Shown here: positions 10,257 through 19,246 of the stretch, in pieces
How the letters are laid out: each line of letters begins with the position of its first letter
How positions within the stretch are numbered: position 1 is the first letter of the stretch
Assembly: GCA_963824215.1 (NCBI GenBank)
Contig: CAWGOE010000001.1
Span: 1,073,219-1,137,218 of the forward strand
DNA: 64,000 nucleotides
Direction: 5' to 3'
Source of the DNA: VRUE01 sp963824215
Lineage (GTDB): Bacteria; Actinomycetota; Thermoleophilia; Solirubrobacterales; 70-9
Notes under the pieces: generated by a model
Told to the model about the DNA's origin: nothing
What the model saw: only the letters and a program-made list of their open reading frames with translations
Database searches by the model: none
Translations under genes and position numbers: made by a program

Positions 10257-11081
10257 ATGCTCTCATTGCTCAAAAATCGACTAGGCATCCCCGGAGTTAT
10301 ATCCGTGGTCGCCTTGGTTTTCGCCATGATCGGCGGTGCCTACGCTGCGAACGAGGACAAGGGCGGCAACGCCACCGCGTCGGCAGCCAAGGACAGCAAA
10401 GCCAAAGCTGGCCCCCGCGGTCCTAAGGGCCCCAAAGGAAAACCAGGGGCAGCAGGCCCGGCGGGTCCAACTGGCCCGGCGGGTCCAACTGGCCCGGCGG
10501 GTCCCAAGGGAGATAAGGGGGATACGGGGAGCACGGGGACTACGGGCTTGCAGGGCCCCGAAGGAAAAAGCATCGCTAACACCACCGAGCCGGCGGGTAC
10601 CGGTAATTGCGCCGGTCTGGGTGGCACGAAACTAGTAGGCACGTCCACCACCTTTGCCTGCAATGGCAAAGAGGGCTCCCCGTGGACCGCTGGCGGCACG
10701 CTTCCGGAAGGTGCGACTCTGACCGGCGTATGGGCGCCCGTGGGCCTTGCGGGCAACCTACCGTTCCAGACGGGTGATGCCGCATATCCAATTTCTTTCT
10801 CTATTCCCCTCGACAGCGCCCCTGAATTCATTGCCGTACAGCCGGGGGAGGACAAAAGCGCCCAAGGATGCGATGGCATCGCTAGCGGCGTGCCCACGGC
10901 AGATCCGGGAAAATTGTGTTTCTACCTGACCAAAAACGAACCTGCGGGCACGGCATCGCTTGCCGCAAACCCAACCGCGGGAACTGAATCTCTGACCACC
11001 TCCCCAGTCGGTTTTGTGCTCAAAATGAGCTGCGGAGAAGGGTGCTTGGCGCGCGGGACGTGGGCAGTCACCGGTAGCTGA
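10257..11081 (+). CDS. Secreted collagen-like (Gly-X-Y) protein
   Basis: About 274 residues. I prefer ATG 10257 over 10248 because GGAGGG (10241-10246) touches the upstream ATG but is well spaced for the second. A signal peptide or anchor (VISVVALVFAMIGGAYA) is followed by a Lys/Ala linker. Then come about 16 Gly-X-Y triplets (GPRGPKGPKG..., GPAGPTGPAG..., GDKGDTG) encoded by short DNA repeats, and a C-terminal globular domain with three pairs of Cys. Such proteins occur in multiple copies in Solirubrobacterales and may form surface trimers; the function is unknown. A long hairpin follows. Confidence 0.8.
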   Translation: MLSLLKNRLGIPGVISVVALVFAMIGGAYAANEDKGGNATASAAKDSKAKAGPRGPKGPKGKPGAAGPAGPTGPAGPTGPAGPKGDKGDTGSTGTTGLQGPEGKSIANTTEPAGTGNCAGLGGTKLVGTSTTFACNGKEGSPWTAGGTLPEGATLTGVWAPVGLAGNLPFQTGDAAYPISFSIPLDSAPEFIAVQPGEDKSAQGCDGIASGVPTADPGKLCFYLTKNEPAGTASLAANPTAGTESLTTSPVGFVLKMSCGEGCLARGTWAVTGS

Positions 11082-11098
11082 GGCAAAGGAGCACCCTT

Positions 11099-11145
11099 AG
11101 GTCAACACTCGGGCAATTCCTTAAGAGTTGCCGGAGTGTTGACCT
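11099..11145 (+). terminator. Long hairpin, likely terminator of the collagen-like gene
   Basis: Arms AGGTCAACACTC (11099-11110) and complement (11134-11145) extend inward with one mismatch (GGGCAA against TTGCC). The loop contains TTCCTTAAGAG. It starts 18 bases after the stop codon. There is no clear U-tract, so the terminator role is probable rather than certain. Confidence 0.6.
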
Positions 11146-11169
11146 ACTAATCTGTGCAAAGTGGCCTTA

Positions 11170-11830
11170 CCGCTCTCACTCTGCGCATATAGCTGGCGGC
11201 CGCCAGCGACCAGTTTCGGCGCCCCCGTGCCAGCTAGATTGTCGTCGGTGACGTAGATCGCCACCTCGCCGTCTGCCGAGACCCCTGTAGTTCGAGCCCT
11301 TCGGGATTGTATTTGCCATCAAGCGGTTTGACGGTGGTCAGAGGCTGGTAAGACAGACCACCGCATTCGTTGTCGCTGCGGCGGTAGAGATTCAGCGTTC
11401 CTTCGACCGCCTCGGCGGCGAGTGGTGGTTCGGAGACCGTTCTCACCCAGGCCTCACACAGATCCGGAGATAGCGCCTTCAGTTCGGTGTCCAGCTGCGC
11501 GACCGCCGGGATCAACGGCCTACCCGGTGGGGGGTTAATCGAGTGGGTCCGCCATTCCCCCGCCGCAGCATCCCGCGAGGCGATGTACTGAGAGCTATAG
11601 GGAGAGGATTTGGAGTCAGCAAAGGCGCGCACGGCGGCGTAGGCGAGCTTCTCGCCCGATACAGAACTCTGTTCGAGGCTTGCTGGAACAAGGGAGGACC
11701 CTTCTTCAGGCGCCAAGATGTCTCCGTTGTTTTTATCCAAGGGGCTGACCAGCTCGTATGCCCGGCAGTCTTCAAGTAGAGCGGCCAACCCGATGCGGAA
11801 GCCGGCATTCGAGCAGGAGGGCAGTAACGC
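11170..11830 (-). pseudogene. Inverted partial duplicate of the NHL/PD40 surface-protein gene
   Basis: These 661 bases are the reverse complement of 17162-17823, inside the large surface-protein gene, with a single missing G in one G-run as the only difference I found. It encodes part of the PD40-like propeller (LEDCRAYELVSPLDKNNGDI and onward) without start signal, promoter or either end of the gene, so it is not an independent gene. It lies about 80 bases left of IS21 copy A. Near-identity means the duplication is very recent, is being homogenised, or is an assembly artefact. Confidence 0.9.
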
Positions 11831-12036
11831 AATCGGCCCGGCGTAACTCCACTGCGTCTCTGTGCGCTTTATTTTTCAGCTCTCGCGCCTGCCCGCGCCG
11901 AGAACGGCCTGTAGGCGCCGCCTGAATACTGACCCCCTCTCGCCGGTCGAAAACTGACCCCCCGCCAACGGCGGCGAGAGCGTCCGGGGGGACGCAGAGC
12001 CTGGCTTGACTGAAGAGGCCGAGCCAGGAGGAAGGC

Positions 12037-13242
12037 GTGCTGGACGTGGAGCAGTGGGCGCAGATCAGGCGGATGCATGTGGTCGACAGGGTCTCGATCA
12101 AGGAGATCGGCAGGCGCACCGGCCTGGCCCGCAACACAGTCCGGGCGGCAATTCGCTCCGATCAGCCACCGAGCTACGAGCGCCGGCCGCGGCCCTCCAA
12201 GCTCGACCCCTTCAAGGAGGAGATCGAGCGCCTGCTGCGCTCCGACCATCGCATGCCGGGCACCCGCATCCGCGAGCTGATCTCCCATCTCGGCTATGAA
12301 GGCGGCAAGACGATCCTCGACGAACACCTGCGCGAGGTCAGGCCACGTTTTGCTCCCAAGCGCACCTACCAGCGCACCGTCTATCGCCCCGGCGAGATCT
12401 GCCAGTTCGACCTCTGGGAGCCGAGGGAGGAGATCCCGGTCGGCCACGGCCAGACGAGGCGAGGTTGGGTCGTAACGAGTGCCCTGGGCTTTTCTCGCGC
12501 CGGCGCCGGCGCGCTGATCTTCGCCAAGCAGGCGCCCGACATCCTCTGGGGCATGGGTCGCTGCCTGGCGAAGCTGGGCGCGCTGCCCGAGACCGTGGTC
12601 TGGGACCGCGAGGCGGCGATCGCGCCGAAGGGCCGCGCCACAGACGCCTTTGCCGCCTTCTGCGGCTCCCTACCGGTCGGCTTCTCGATCTGCGAGGCCG
12701 CAGACCCCGAGTCCAAGGGCATCCTCGAGCGCTCCCACCGCTTCTTGCGCTCCAACTTCGAACCGGGCCGCTCCTTCGCCTCGCCCGAGCACTTCCAGGC
12801 CTGCCTGGACGACTGGTTCGAGAGTCGCGCCAACACCCGCCTTCACCGCGGCATCCGGGCCGTGCCTGCAGAGCGCTTGGCCGAGGAGGTGCAGCGGATG
12901 CGACCGCTGCCCGAGCGCATGCCCGACACCGATCGCCGCTTCGTGATGCGCGTGCCCCAGCAGCCCTACCTGCGCTTCGACACCAACGACTACTCGTTGG
13001 ACCCGCGGGCGGCGGGGTGGCGGGTGGAGGTGCGTGCGAGCCAGCGAAAGATCACCGCGATCGAGCTGGACACAGGGGCCATCGTCGCCTCCCACCGTCG
13101 CTTTTTCGCCAAGCACCTGACCTTCACCGACCCCGCCCACCAGGCGCTGCTCGACCAGCTGCGCGTCACCAGGCGCCGTGGGCCCGACGTCGAGGTCCAG
13201 ATGCGCTCCCTGCAGCGCTACGACGAGCTGATCCCGACATGA
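12037..13242 (+). CDS. istA: IS21 transposase IstA
   Basis: About 401 residues from GTG. The N-terminal HTH (IRRMHVVDRVSIKEIGRRTGLARNTVRAAI) binds the element ends. A DDE integrase core follows: Asp in CQFDLWEPR, Asp in VVWDREAAI and Glu in SKGILERSH. A C-terminal beta-rich domain (VPQQPYLRFDTNDYSLDP) completes it. The last codons overlap the istB start (ATGA), indicating translational coupling. It catalyses strand transfer, with IstB regulating target choice. Confidence 0.95.
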   Translation: MLDVEQWAQIRRMHVVDRVSIKEIGRRTGLARNTVRAAIRSDQPPSYERRPRPSKLDPFKEEIERLLRSDHRMPGTRIRELISHLGYEGGKTILDEHLREVRPRFAPKRTYQRTVYRPGEICQFDLWEPREEIPVGHGQTRRGWVVTSALGFSRAGAGALIFAKQAPDILWGMGRCLAKLGALPETVVWDREAAIAPKGRATDAFAAFCGSLPVGFSICEAADPESKGILERSHRFLRSNFEPGRSFASPEHFQACLDDWFESRANTRLHRGIRAVPAERLAEEVQRMRPLPERMPDTDRRFVMRVPQQPYLRFDTNDYSLDPRAAGWRVEVRASQRKITAIELDTGAIVASHRRFFAKHLTFTDPAHQALLDQLRVTRRRGPDVEVQMRSLQRYDELIPT

Positions 13243-13997
13243 CCAAGACCGCCGAGCTCACCCATCTCTTCAGGGCTCTGAAGACGCCGGCTGCAGCCCG
13301 GGCGCTGCCCAAGCTCGCCGAGCATGCCCGTGAGGAGGAGTGGTCCCACGAGCGATTCCTGGAGGCGGTGCTCTCCACCGAGGTCTCCTCCCGGGAGTCC
13401 CACGGCGGCGAGAACCGGATCAAGGCCGCCCGCTTCCCGGCGCGCAAGACGCTCGAGGAGTTCGACTTCACCTTCCAGCGCACCGTCAAGAAGCAGGTGG
13501 TCGAGCACCTGGGGCAGCTCGACTTCCTGCACGGCAAAGAGAACGTCGTGCTTTTGGGGCCGCCCGGCACGGGTAAGACGCACCTGGCGATCGCCCTCGG
13601 CATCCGCGCCTGCCTGGCCGGCCAGCGGGTGCAGTTCGCCACTGCCACCGAGTGGGTGGCGCGCCTCGGTGAGGCGAAGAGGGCCGGGCAGTTGGAGGCA
13701 GAGCTTCGCCGCCTGTCCTTCGTGCCGTTGCTCATGGTCGACGAGGTCGGCTATATCCCGTTTGACCCCGAGGCGGCCAACCTGATGTTCAGCCTTGTCT
13801 CCGCCAGATACGAGCGGGCTTCGCTGATCGTCACCTCGAACAAGCCCTTCTCGGCTTGGGGCGAGATCTTCGGCGACGAAGTGGTTGCCGCGGCGATGAT
13901 CGACCGGCTCGTCCACCACGCCGAGATCCTCGGCCTCAAGGGCGACAGCTACCGCCTGCGCGACAAGGATCTGGGCTCCCCGCCGCCCAGGGACTGA
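13239..13997 (+). CDS. istB: IS21 ATP-binding helper protein IstB
   Basis: This 252-residue AAA+ ATPase of the DnaA/DnaC-like clade has Walker A GPPGTGKTHLA (about residues 105-115) and Walker B LLMVDEVGYI. It has sensor motif VTSNKPFSAWGEIF and ends with a short RLRDKDLGSPPPRD tail. IstB forms an ATP-dependent clamp that selects target DNA and activates IstA. It differs from copy B at least at one residue (LAEHAREE here, LAERAREE there). Confidence 0.95.
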   Translation: MTKTAELTHLFRALKTPAAARALPKLAEHAREEEWSHERFLEAVLSTEVSSRESHGGENRIKAARFPARKTLEEFDFTFQRTVKKQVVEHLGQLDFLHGKENVVLLGPPGTGKTHLAIALGIRACLAGQRVQFATATEWVARLGEAKRAGQLEAELRRLSFVPLLMVDEVGYIPFDPEAANLMFSLVSARYERASLIVTSNKPFSAWGEIFGDEVVAAAMIDRLVHHAEILGLKGDSYRLRDKDLGSPPPRD

Positions 13998-14130
13998 GCG
14001 CTCCCGCCTGCTCCGCCTCGCCCTACGGGCTCGTCTCCGCAGGCGGGACCTTCATGGCTTTTTGGCCGACTCTCTGAGGGGGTCAGTTTTAAACCGGCAG
14101 AAAGGGGTCAGATTTCAACCGGCGTTGACA

Positions 14131-14398
14131 CGGCCAGCTTGATCTGACGAGCCCGGTGGGTTCTGGGCATCACCGAGCTCTACCTTGCCGCGTGCAAATC
14201 AGCACACGCGAAAAAAGCGCAGTCGCTATTTGCAGGCAAATTCTGAAGAATGACCGAAGTATGGGTCAGCGCTAAAGGCTGATACTGAGCTTTTCTTGAT
14301 CAATAACGCGCTCCTCGCTACTGATTGCGAAGCCCGAAAGGCCTGATGTTCGGCCTGGGCGTAGCGTCAATGACCAAAAACAGGAAGGAAGTAAACGA
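14131..14398. other. Intergenic region between IS21 copy A and the secreted-protein gene
   Basis: No coding region is visible. Composition drops in GC towards the next gene. The end holds AGGAAGGAAG, a good ribosome site 7-8 bases before the ATG at 14399. A promoter is expected here but I cannot place it reliably. Confidence 0.5.
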
Positions 14399-15157
14399 AT
14401 GACTCGCAATCTCAAGGTGCTGGGCCTTGCCTTGGTCGCCATTCTTGCAATGAGCGCCGTGGCGGCGTCGGCAGCGTCGGCAAAACAGGACCTGTTTACA
14501 TCGGACTCAAACGCTGAAACCGTCCTGACAGGGACAACCGATAAAGATGCCAGCGGCAACCCAATTCCAGGTGAATTCCTGAGCCAGCCGGAAGGCGGGG
14601 CAAAAGTAAGCTGTAAACACGCGGAATACAAGGGTGTTGTGCCAGACAATTCTGAGCCGTCGGTCACAGTCCATCCGAAATATAAAGAATGTGAAGGTCC
14701 CGGAGGAGCGGCTGCAACCGTAACGACCGATGGATGTAATTACATCCTGACGGGATCAACACATAAAAACGCAAAAGGTGAAGAACACGCTACAACCCAG
14801 CTAGAGTGCACAACCGGCAAAACCATCACAGTGGCGGTAGCAGGAGTGTGCACGCTGCACTTCGGCACGCAGTCGCCGAAAGGTGATGGCGTTACCTATA
14901 CACACGCTACCGAGAATAGTAAAAACACGGTTACAGTTCACGCAACAGTGTCAGGCATTTCCTTCTCGAAGACTGGTGGATTTTGCTTCCTGGTACCAGG
15001 CGGCACGAATGGTGTCTTGAAAGAGACAATCGAAGTTACAGGGTATCAAGGCAGTACAACTAAACCGGCTACCGAGGCCGAGGAAACAAGCCACGACTAC
15101 CGCTACACCGATAGCAACCAGGTCAACATCACAGTTGATACCGGAGCGGCTACATAG
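14399..15157 (+). CDS. Small secreted protein, Solirubrobacterales family (paralogue A)
   Basis: About 252 residues. The signal peptide MTRNLKVLGLALVAILAMS...ASAASA is cleaved near residue 28. The mature protein has eight or so Cys and a repeated beta-strand pattern (CKHAEYKGVV, CNYILTGSTH, CTLHFGTQSP, FCFLVPGG). The family is abundant in this lineage and has no assigned function. A close paralogue, interrupted by IS21, lies at 22138-25142 on the other strand, and a more distant member is at 48300. Its own terminator follows. Gene GC is lower than that of core genes. Confidence 0.8.
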   Translation: MTRNLKVLGLALVAILAMSAVAASAASAKQDLFTSDSNAETVLTGTTDKDASGNPIPGEFLSQPEGGAKVSCKHAEYKGVVPDNSEPSVTVHPKYKECEGPGGAAATVTTDGCNYILTGSTHKNAKGEEHATTQLECTTGKTITVAVAGVCTLHFGTQSPKGDGVTYTHATENSKNTVTVHATVSGISFSKTGGFCFLVPGGTNGVLKETIEVTGYQGSTTKPATEAEETSHDYRYTDSNQVNITVDTGAAT

Positions 15158-15190
15158 CCATGTAGGCTGACGTAGTTGAGTAGCGAAGGA

Positions 15191-15223
15191 CCCGAGCGGC
15201 CTCTTGGCCGCTCGGGTTTATTT
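15191..15223 (+). terminator. Rho-independent terminator
   Basis: An 11-bp stem CCCGAGCGGCC/complement with a TCTT loop is followed by TTTATTT, 33 bases after the stop of the secreted-protein gene. Confidence 0.9.
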
Positions 15224-15304
15224 GTCTTACCTAGGTAGTATCTTGACAAGAACGGCTATGTTCCGGTATGCTGCTGCTATTCGCCGTGTACATGGTCGCT
15301 TGCC

Positions 15305-18300
15305 ATGCGCATGTGTAAATGGGGACAACGGGAACTGTTGATAAGGGGGGTTGCAGTGTTTTCAAGGGGGAACAGCGTTGCTGGCGTGTGGTGGCTTGCC
15401 CGTGTACTTGTTCTCCTGGCAGGGTTATATACGGTGAATGCGGCTCTGGATGTGAGGTCTGTTTCGGCTGCTGCCAGCACTTGCACTATCGGTACGGGGG
15501 CGGGGCAATGTGTAGAACCTAAGGGCGTTGCGGTGGATGAGGAAACCGGGCGACTTTATGTTGCTGATCGAGGGAACAACCGGATCGATGTCTTCGACTC
15601 CGCGGGCAGCTTCATCTTTGCCTTCGGATGGGGGGTCGAGGATGGCAGCGTCGAACCGCAGACGTGTACTGTCTCAACTACGTGTCGCCCGGGAATTTCG
15701 GGAGCAGGGGCGGGGCAGTTCTCTACTCCAACCTGGGTTGCGGTCGATAACGATCCATCGAGTGGCTCCCATCACGATGTTTATGTTGGTACCGATCAGT
15801 TCCGAGTGCAGAGATTCGGATCCGACGGGAGTTTCGAGCTGGCTTTCGGTTGGGGTGTAAGGAACGGCCTTGCTGAAGCGCAGACCTGTGGCCCTGCTGC
15901 TTCGCCTCCTAGCGCAGTATGCCTCGCCGGGAAAAGCGGAGGGGGGGAAGGGCAGTTTTCTAGTGGGACTGATCCGCTTGCGGTCGGTCCCGGGGGTATT
16001 GTCTATGTTGGTGATGGGCCCGGCGGTAGTAGCCGAATTGAGGAGTTCAATTTGGCGGGTAATCTGGTGAAAATAGTAACGCTGCCGGAGACTAGTGAAT
16101 TGACCGGGGTGGCTGTCGACTCGGTTGGTAATATTTATACTGGTTGGGGCGCATTCACCGGCGTCGTCAAGTATGACGGGAGCGGAGCTGAGCTTTATCG
16201 TGTCGGCGAGAATGCCGGCACCTTTCCATTCGGGCTTGCGGTGGATGCAGTCGATAATATTTTTGTCTATCAGGCACAGCAGAGGGACGCAAAAGCCGAT
16301 CTTTTTCCAATTATCACGAAGTATAGCCCGAGCGGTGAGATAGTACGTCGCTTTGCTTATGACGAAATTGATGGCAGGTTACAGGGTCTGGCCGCGTTCT
16401 CCAGTGCTACTGGCCAGGTATACGGCAGCGACGAGAACGTCGGAGTTAAACACTTTGCGCTCCCGCCTCTAGGTCCAATTGGCCCACCCAGCAGCCTCGA
16501 AGTGGATCCTCTTGGTAATACCAAAGCTACCTTACATGCTGAAATCAATCCGGAGGGGAAAGCATCCGAAGCTCACTTCGAGTACATCACCCAGAGTGAC
16601 TTTGAAGAGGGTGAGCCCTGGACGAGTACTGCGGTGCAGTCAGTTGGTGCAGCGGGAGACTTCGATGTTCACCATCTCCAGGCAGCGATTGGCTGTCTGG
16701 ATCCGGCCGAAGTGCCTCCACCGCCGGATTGCCTTACCCCTGAAACCATGTATCGCTACCGTGTCGTCGCAAGCAATGCCGATGGGTTGGGTAACAGCCC
16801 AGTCGAAGCAACTCCCTTCGAAACCCTAGGGCCGCTGGAAATTAAGGCTACTTGGTCGAGCGAGGTTGGCGTCGATACGGCAAGGCTGGGGGCAGAAGTC
16901 AATCCCCTCGGAATCCCGGCAACGGGGTTTTTCGAGTACGTGGAGGAGGGCGAGTTCAACAAAAACGGCTTTGCCAACGCAAACAGGCTTCCGGCCGTTG
17001 GAGAGATCGACTTCGGTTTGGGCTCGACTCCTATGGCGAGGAGCACGACGCTTTTCCCGCTGGCGCCCGACACCACCTACCACTATCGGCTGGTGGTCGA
17101 TAACCCGCTGATTGAGCCGCAGGTCAGTACTGAGAACAGCTTCACCACGTTTGCCAAGCCGGCGTTACTGCCCTCCTGCTCGAATGCCGGCTTCCGCATC
17201 GGGTTGGCCGCTCTACTTGAAGACTGCCGGGCATACGAGCTGGTCAGCCCCTTGGATAAAAACAACGGAGACATCTTGGCGCCTGAAGAAGGGTCCTCCC
17301 TTGTTCCAGCAAGCCTCGAACAGAGTTCTGTATCGGGCGAGAAGCTCGCCTACGCCGCCGTGCGCGCCTTTGCTGACTCCAAATCCTCTCCCTATAGCTC
17401 TCAGTACATCGCCTCGCGGGATGCTGCGGCGGGGGAATGGCGGACCCACTCGATTAACCCCCCACCGGGTAGGCCGTTGATCCCGGCGGTCGCGCAGCTG
17501 GACACCGAACTGAAGGCGCTATCTCCGGATCTGTGTGAGGCCTGGGTGAGAACGGTCTCCGAACCACCACTCGCCGCCGAGGCGGTCGAAGGAACGCTGA
17601 ATCTCTACCGCCGCAGCGACAACGAATGCGGTGGTCTGTCTTACCAGCCTCTGACCACCGTCAAACCGCTTGATGGCAAATACAATCCCGAAGGGCTCGA
17701 ACTACAGGGGGTCTCGGCAGACGGCGAGGTGGCGATCTACGTCACCGACGACAATCTAGCTGGCACGGGGGCGCCGAAACTGGTCGCTGGCGGCCGCCAG
17801 CTATATGCGCAGAGTGAGAGCGGGGGGTTACGCTTTGTCTGCTTCTTGCCCGGGGGCGCCGCAAGCAAATCGGCCTGCTCGGCTGGTACGTTCAACTCGG
17901 GTCTTGGCAGGATGCGCGAGGCTAGCGTGCAGCACGCACTCTCTGACTCCGGCACGCGGATTTTCTGGACTGAGAGCGGCCAGGGACCGGGCAAGATATA
18001 TATGCGCGAGAATCCACTTGGGGGAGGCGGGGAGTGCACGGAGCCAACCTCACCATGCAGCGTGGCTGTCTCCAAAGCGGCGGAAGAAGAAGAGGGCACG
18101 AACAGTTCACAGTTCTGGACCGCCGCACGAAATGGTTCGAAGGCGATCTTCAGTACTGGTGGAGGTCTCTACGAATTCGACGCCGAGAGCGAGGGGTCGC
18201 ACTTGATCGCCAAAAAAACGCAGGGTGTGGCGGGAGCGAGCGACGACGCGGGCCAGATCTATTTTGCCTCAGAAGAAGATCTGAGCGGGCCAAATGCCGA

Positions 18301-19246
18301 AGGCAAAGAGCCAGTGGCGAATAAAGCAAACCTCTACCGCTACGAGGCAGGCGCAGGAGGGGGTACCTACACTTTTATTGCGACTTCCAGCCTCAGTGGT
18401 TTGGGAATTGGGCCCAGGCCCTCGCAGCACACCGCCCGGGTGACTCCTAGCGGCTCTCATCTTGCATTCATGTCGGTGACTAGTCTGACGGGCTACGACA
18501 ATATCGATGCGCAAAGCGGAATAGCCGACGCCGAGGTCTACATATATGAGGCTGGGAGTGAAGCGCTTATGTGCGCTTCGTGCAATCCGACTGGTGGACG
18601 TCCAGCGGGACGCGACGACGTAAAAGGCGATGGTGAATTCTGGGTCGCCGGCGAGATTCCGACCTGGCAGAACACCCTCTACGCTTCCCGAGCCTTGTCG
18701 GATGACGGTGGCCGACTCTTTTTCGAATCGACCGATGTCCTCACTCCGCGTGACACGAATGCAAAGCAGGACATCTACCAATGGGAGGCAAGGGGCACGG
18801 GCAATTGCGATCCGACGCGCGCCTCTTTCAGCGAGACGAATGGAGGTTGCATCAGCCTGATCTCATCAGGGAAGAGCCCCCGCGACAGTGAATTCCGCGA
18901 TGCGAGCCCTTCGGGTGGAGATGTCTTCTTCGCTACCCTTTCGAGCCTCTTGCCTCAGGACTATGGCTTGATTGACATCTATGACGCTAGGGCCGACGGT
19001 GGCCTGCCAACCCCGCCCCCTTCGCCAACCTCCTGTGAAGGAGATGCCTGTCAGAATCCGCCCCTTCCACCGGGAATGGTCACCCCTTCGAGCTCCACCT
19101 ACGAAGGGCCCGAAGATATTGTCGAGCCGCCCGCTCGGAAGCGCGCTTGCCCCAAAGGCAAGCGCAAAGTACGTCGCTCTGACAAAACGAGGTGTATCAA
19201 GAGGCCCAAGCGATCATCTACGCGCAACCAGGGAAGGGGCAAGTGA
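15305..19246 (+). CDS. Giant secreted NHL-repeat / Fn3-like / PD40-propeller surface protein
   Basis: About 1313 residues; GTG 15356 is an alternative start with GGGGGG five bases upstream. A hydrophobic leader (VWWLARVLVLLAGLYTV) suggests export. Residues ~60-380 hold NHL propeller repeats (PKGVAVDEETGRLYVADRGNNRIDVF and degenerate copies). Residues ~390-620 contain two Fn3-like units. Residues ~640-1240 carry LEDCRAYELVSPLDKNNG and PD40/TolB-like propeller repeats. The tail is Pro-rich then strongly basic (KRACPKGKRKVRRS), a possible wall-binding end. Its last base overlaps the ATG of the next gene. Bases 17162-17823 are duplicated in inverted form at 11170-11830. Likely a cell-surface scaffold or adhesin; ligand unknown. 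Confidence 0.85.
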   Translation: MRMCKWGQRELLIRGVAVFSRGNSVAGVWWLARVLVLLAGLYTVNAALDVRSVSAAASTCTIGTGAGQCVEPKGVAVDEETGRLYVADRGNNRIDVFDSAGSFIFAFGWGVEDGSVEPQTCTVSTTCRPGISGAGAGQFSTPTWVAVDNDPSSGSHHDVYVGTDQFRVQRFGSDGSFELAFGWGVRNGLAEAQTCGPAASPPSAVCLAGKSGGGEGQFSSGTDPLAVGPGGIVYVGDGPGGSSRIEEFNLAGNLVKIVTLPETSELTGVAVDSVGNIYTGWGAFTGVVKYDGSGAELYRVGENAGTFPFGLAVDAVDNIFVYQAQQRDAKADLFPIITKYSPSGEIVRRFAYDEIDGRLQGLAAFSSATGQVYGSDENVGVKHFALPPLGPIGPPSSLEVDPLGNTKATLHAEINPEGKASEAHFEYITQSDFEEGEPWTSTAVQSVGAAGDFDVHHLQAAIGCLDPAEVPPPPDCLTPETMYRYRVVASNADGLGNSPVEATPFETLGPLEIKATWSSEVGVDTARLGAEVNPLGIPATGFFEYVEEGEFNKNGFANANRLPAVGEIDFGLGSTPMARSTTLFPLAPDTTYHYRLVVDNPLIEPQVSTENSFTTFAKPALLPSCSNAGFRIGLAALLEDCRAYELVSPLDKNNGDILAPEEGSSLVPASLEQSSVSGEKLAYAAVRAFADSKSSPYSSQYIASRDAAAGEWRTHSINPPPGRPLIPAVAQLDTELKALSPDLCEAWVRTVSEPPLAAEAVEGTLNLYRRSDNECGGLSYQPLTTVKPLDGKYNPEGLELQGVSADGEVAIYVTDDNLAGTGAPKLVAGGRQLYAQSESGGLRFVCFLPGGAASKSACSAGTFNSGLGRMREASVQHALSDSGTRIFWTESGQGPGKIYMRENPLGGGGECTEPTSPCSVAVSKAAEEEEGTNSSQFWTAARNGSKAIFSTGGGLYEFDAESEGSHLIAKKTQGVAGASDDAGQIYFASEEDLSGPNAEGKEPVANKANLYRYEAGAGGGTYTFIATSSLSGLGIGPRPSQHTARVTPSGSHLAFMSVTSLTGYDNIDAQSGIADAEVYIYEAGSEALMCASCNPTGGRPAGRDDVKGDGEFWVAGEIPTWQNTLYASRALSDDGGRLFFESTDVLTPRDTNAKQDIYQWEARGTGNCDPTRASFSETNGGCISLISSGKSPRDSEFRDASPSGGDVFFATLSSLLPQDYGLIDIYDARADGGLPTPPPSPTSCEGDACQNPPLPPGMVTPSSSTYEGPEDIVEPPARKRACPKGKRKVRRSDKTRCIKRPKRSSTRNQGRGK

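Larger units (their letters stand above)
11910..14130 (+). mobile_element. IS21-family insertion sequence, copy A (intact)
   Basis: This 2221-bp element has ends TGTAGGCGCC... and ...GGCGTTGACA. Each end carries internal repeats of a TCAGT/ACTGA-CCCC motif, as in IS21 elements. The 5-bp target duplication CGGCC is at 11905-11909 and 14131-14135. It encodes istA and istB overlapping by four bases, with both frames open. A second copy in opposite orientation is at 22494-24713. The insertion site appears intergenic. Confidence 0.95.

Noticed and set aside
10440..10510. CRISPR-like direct repeats
   Set aside because: They encode in-frame Gly-X-Y collagen triplets; no spacers or cas genes.
11234..11788. 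184-codon minus-strand open frame as an independent gene
   Set aside because: It is part of the inverted duplicate of the surface-protein gene, without start signals or the rest of the protein.
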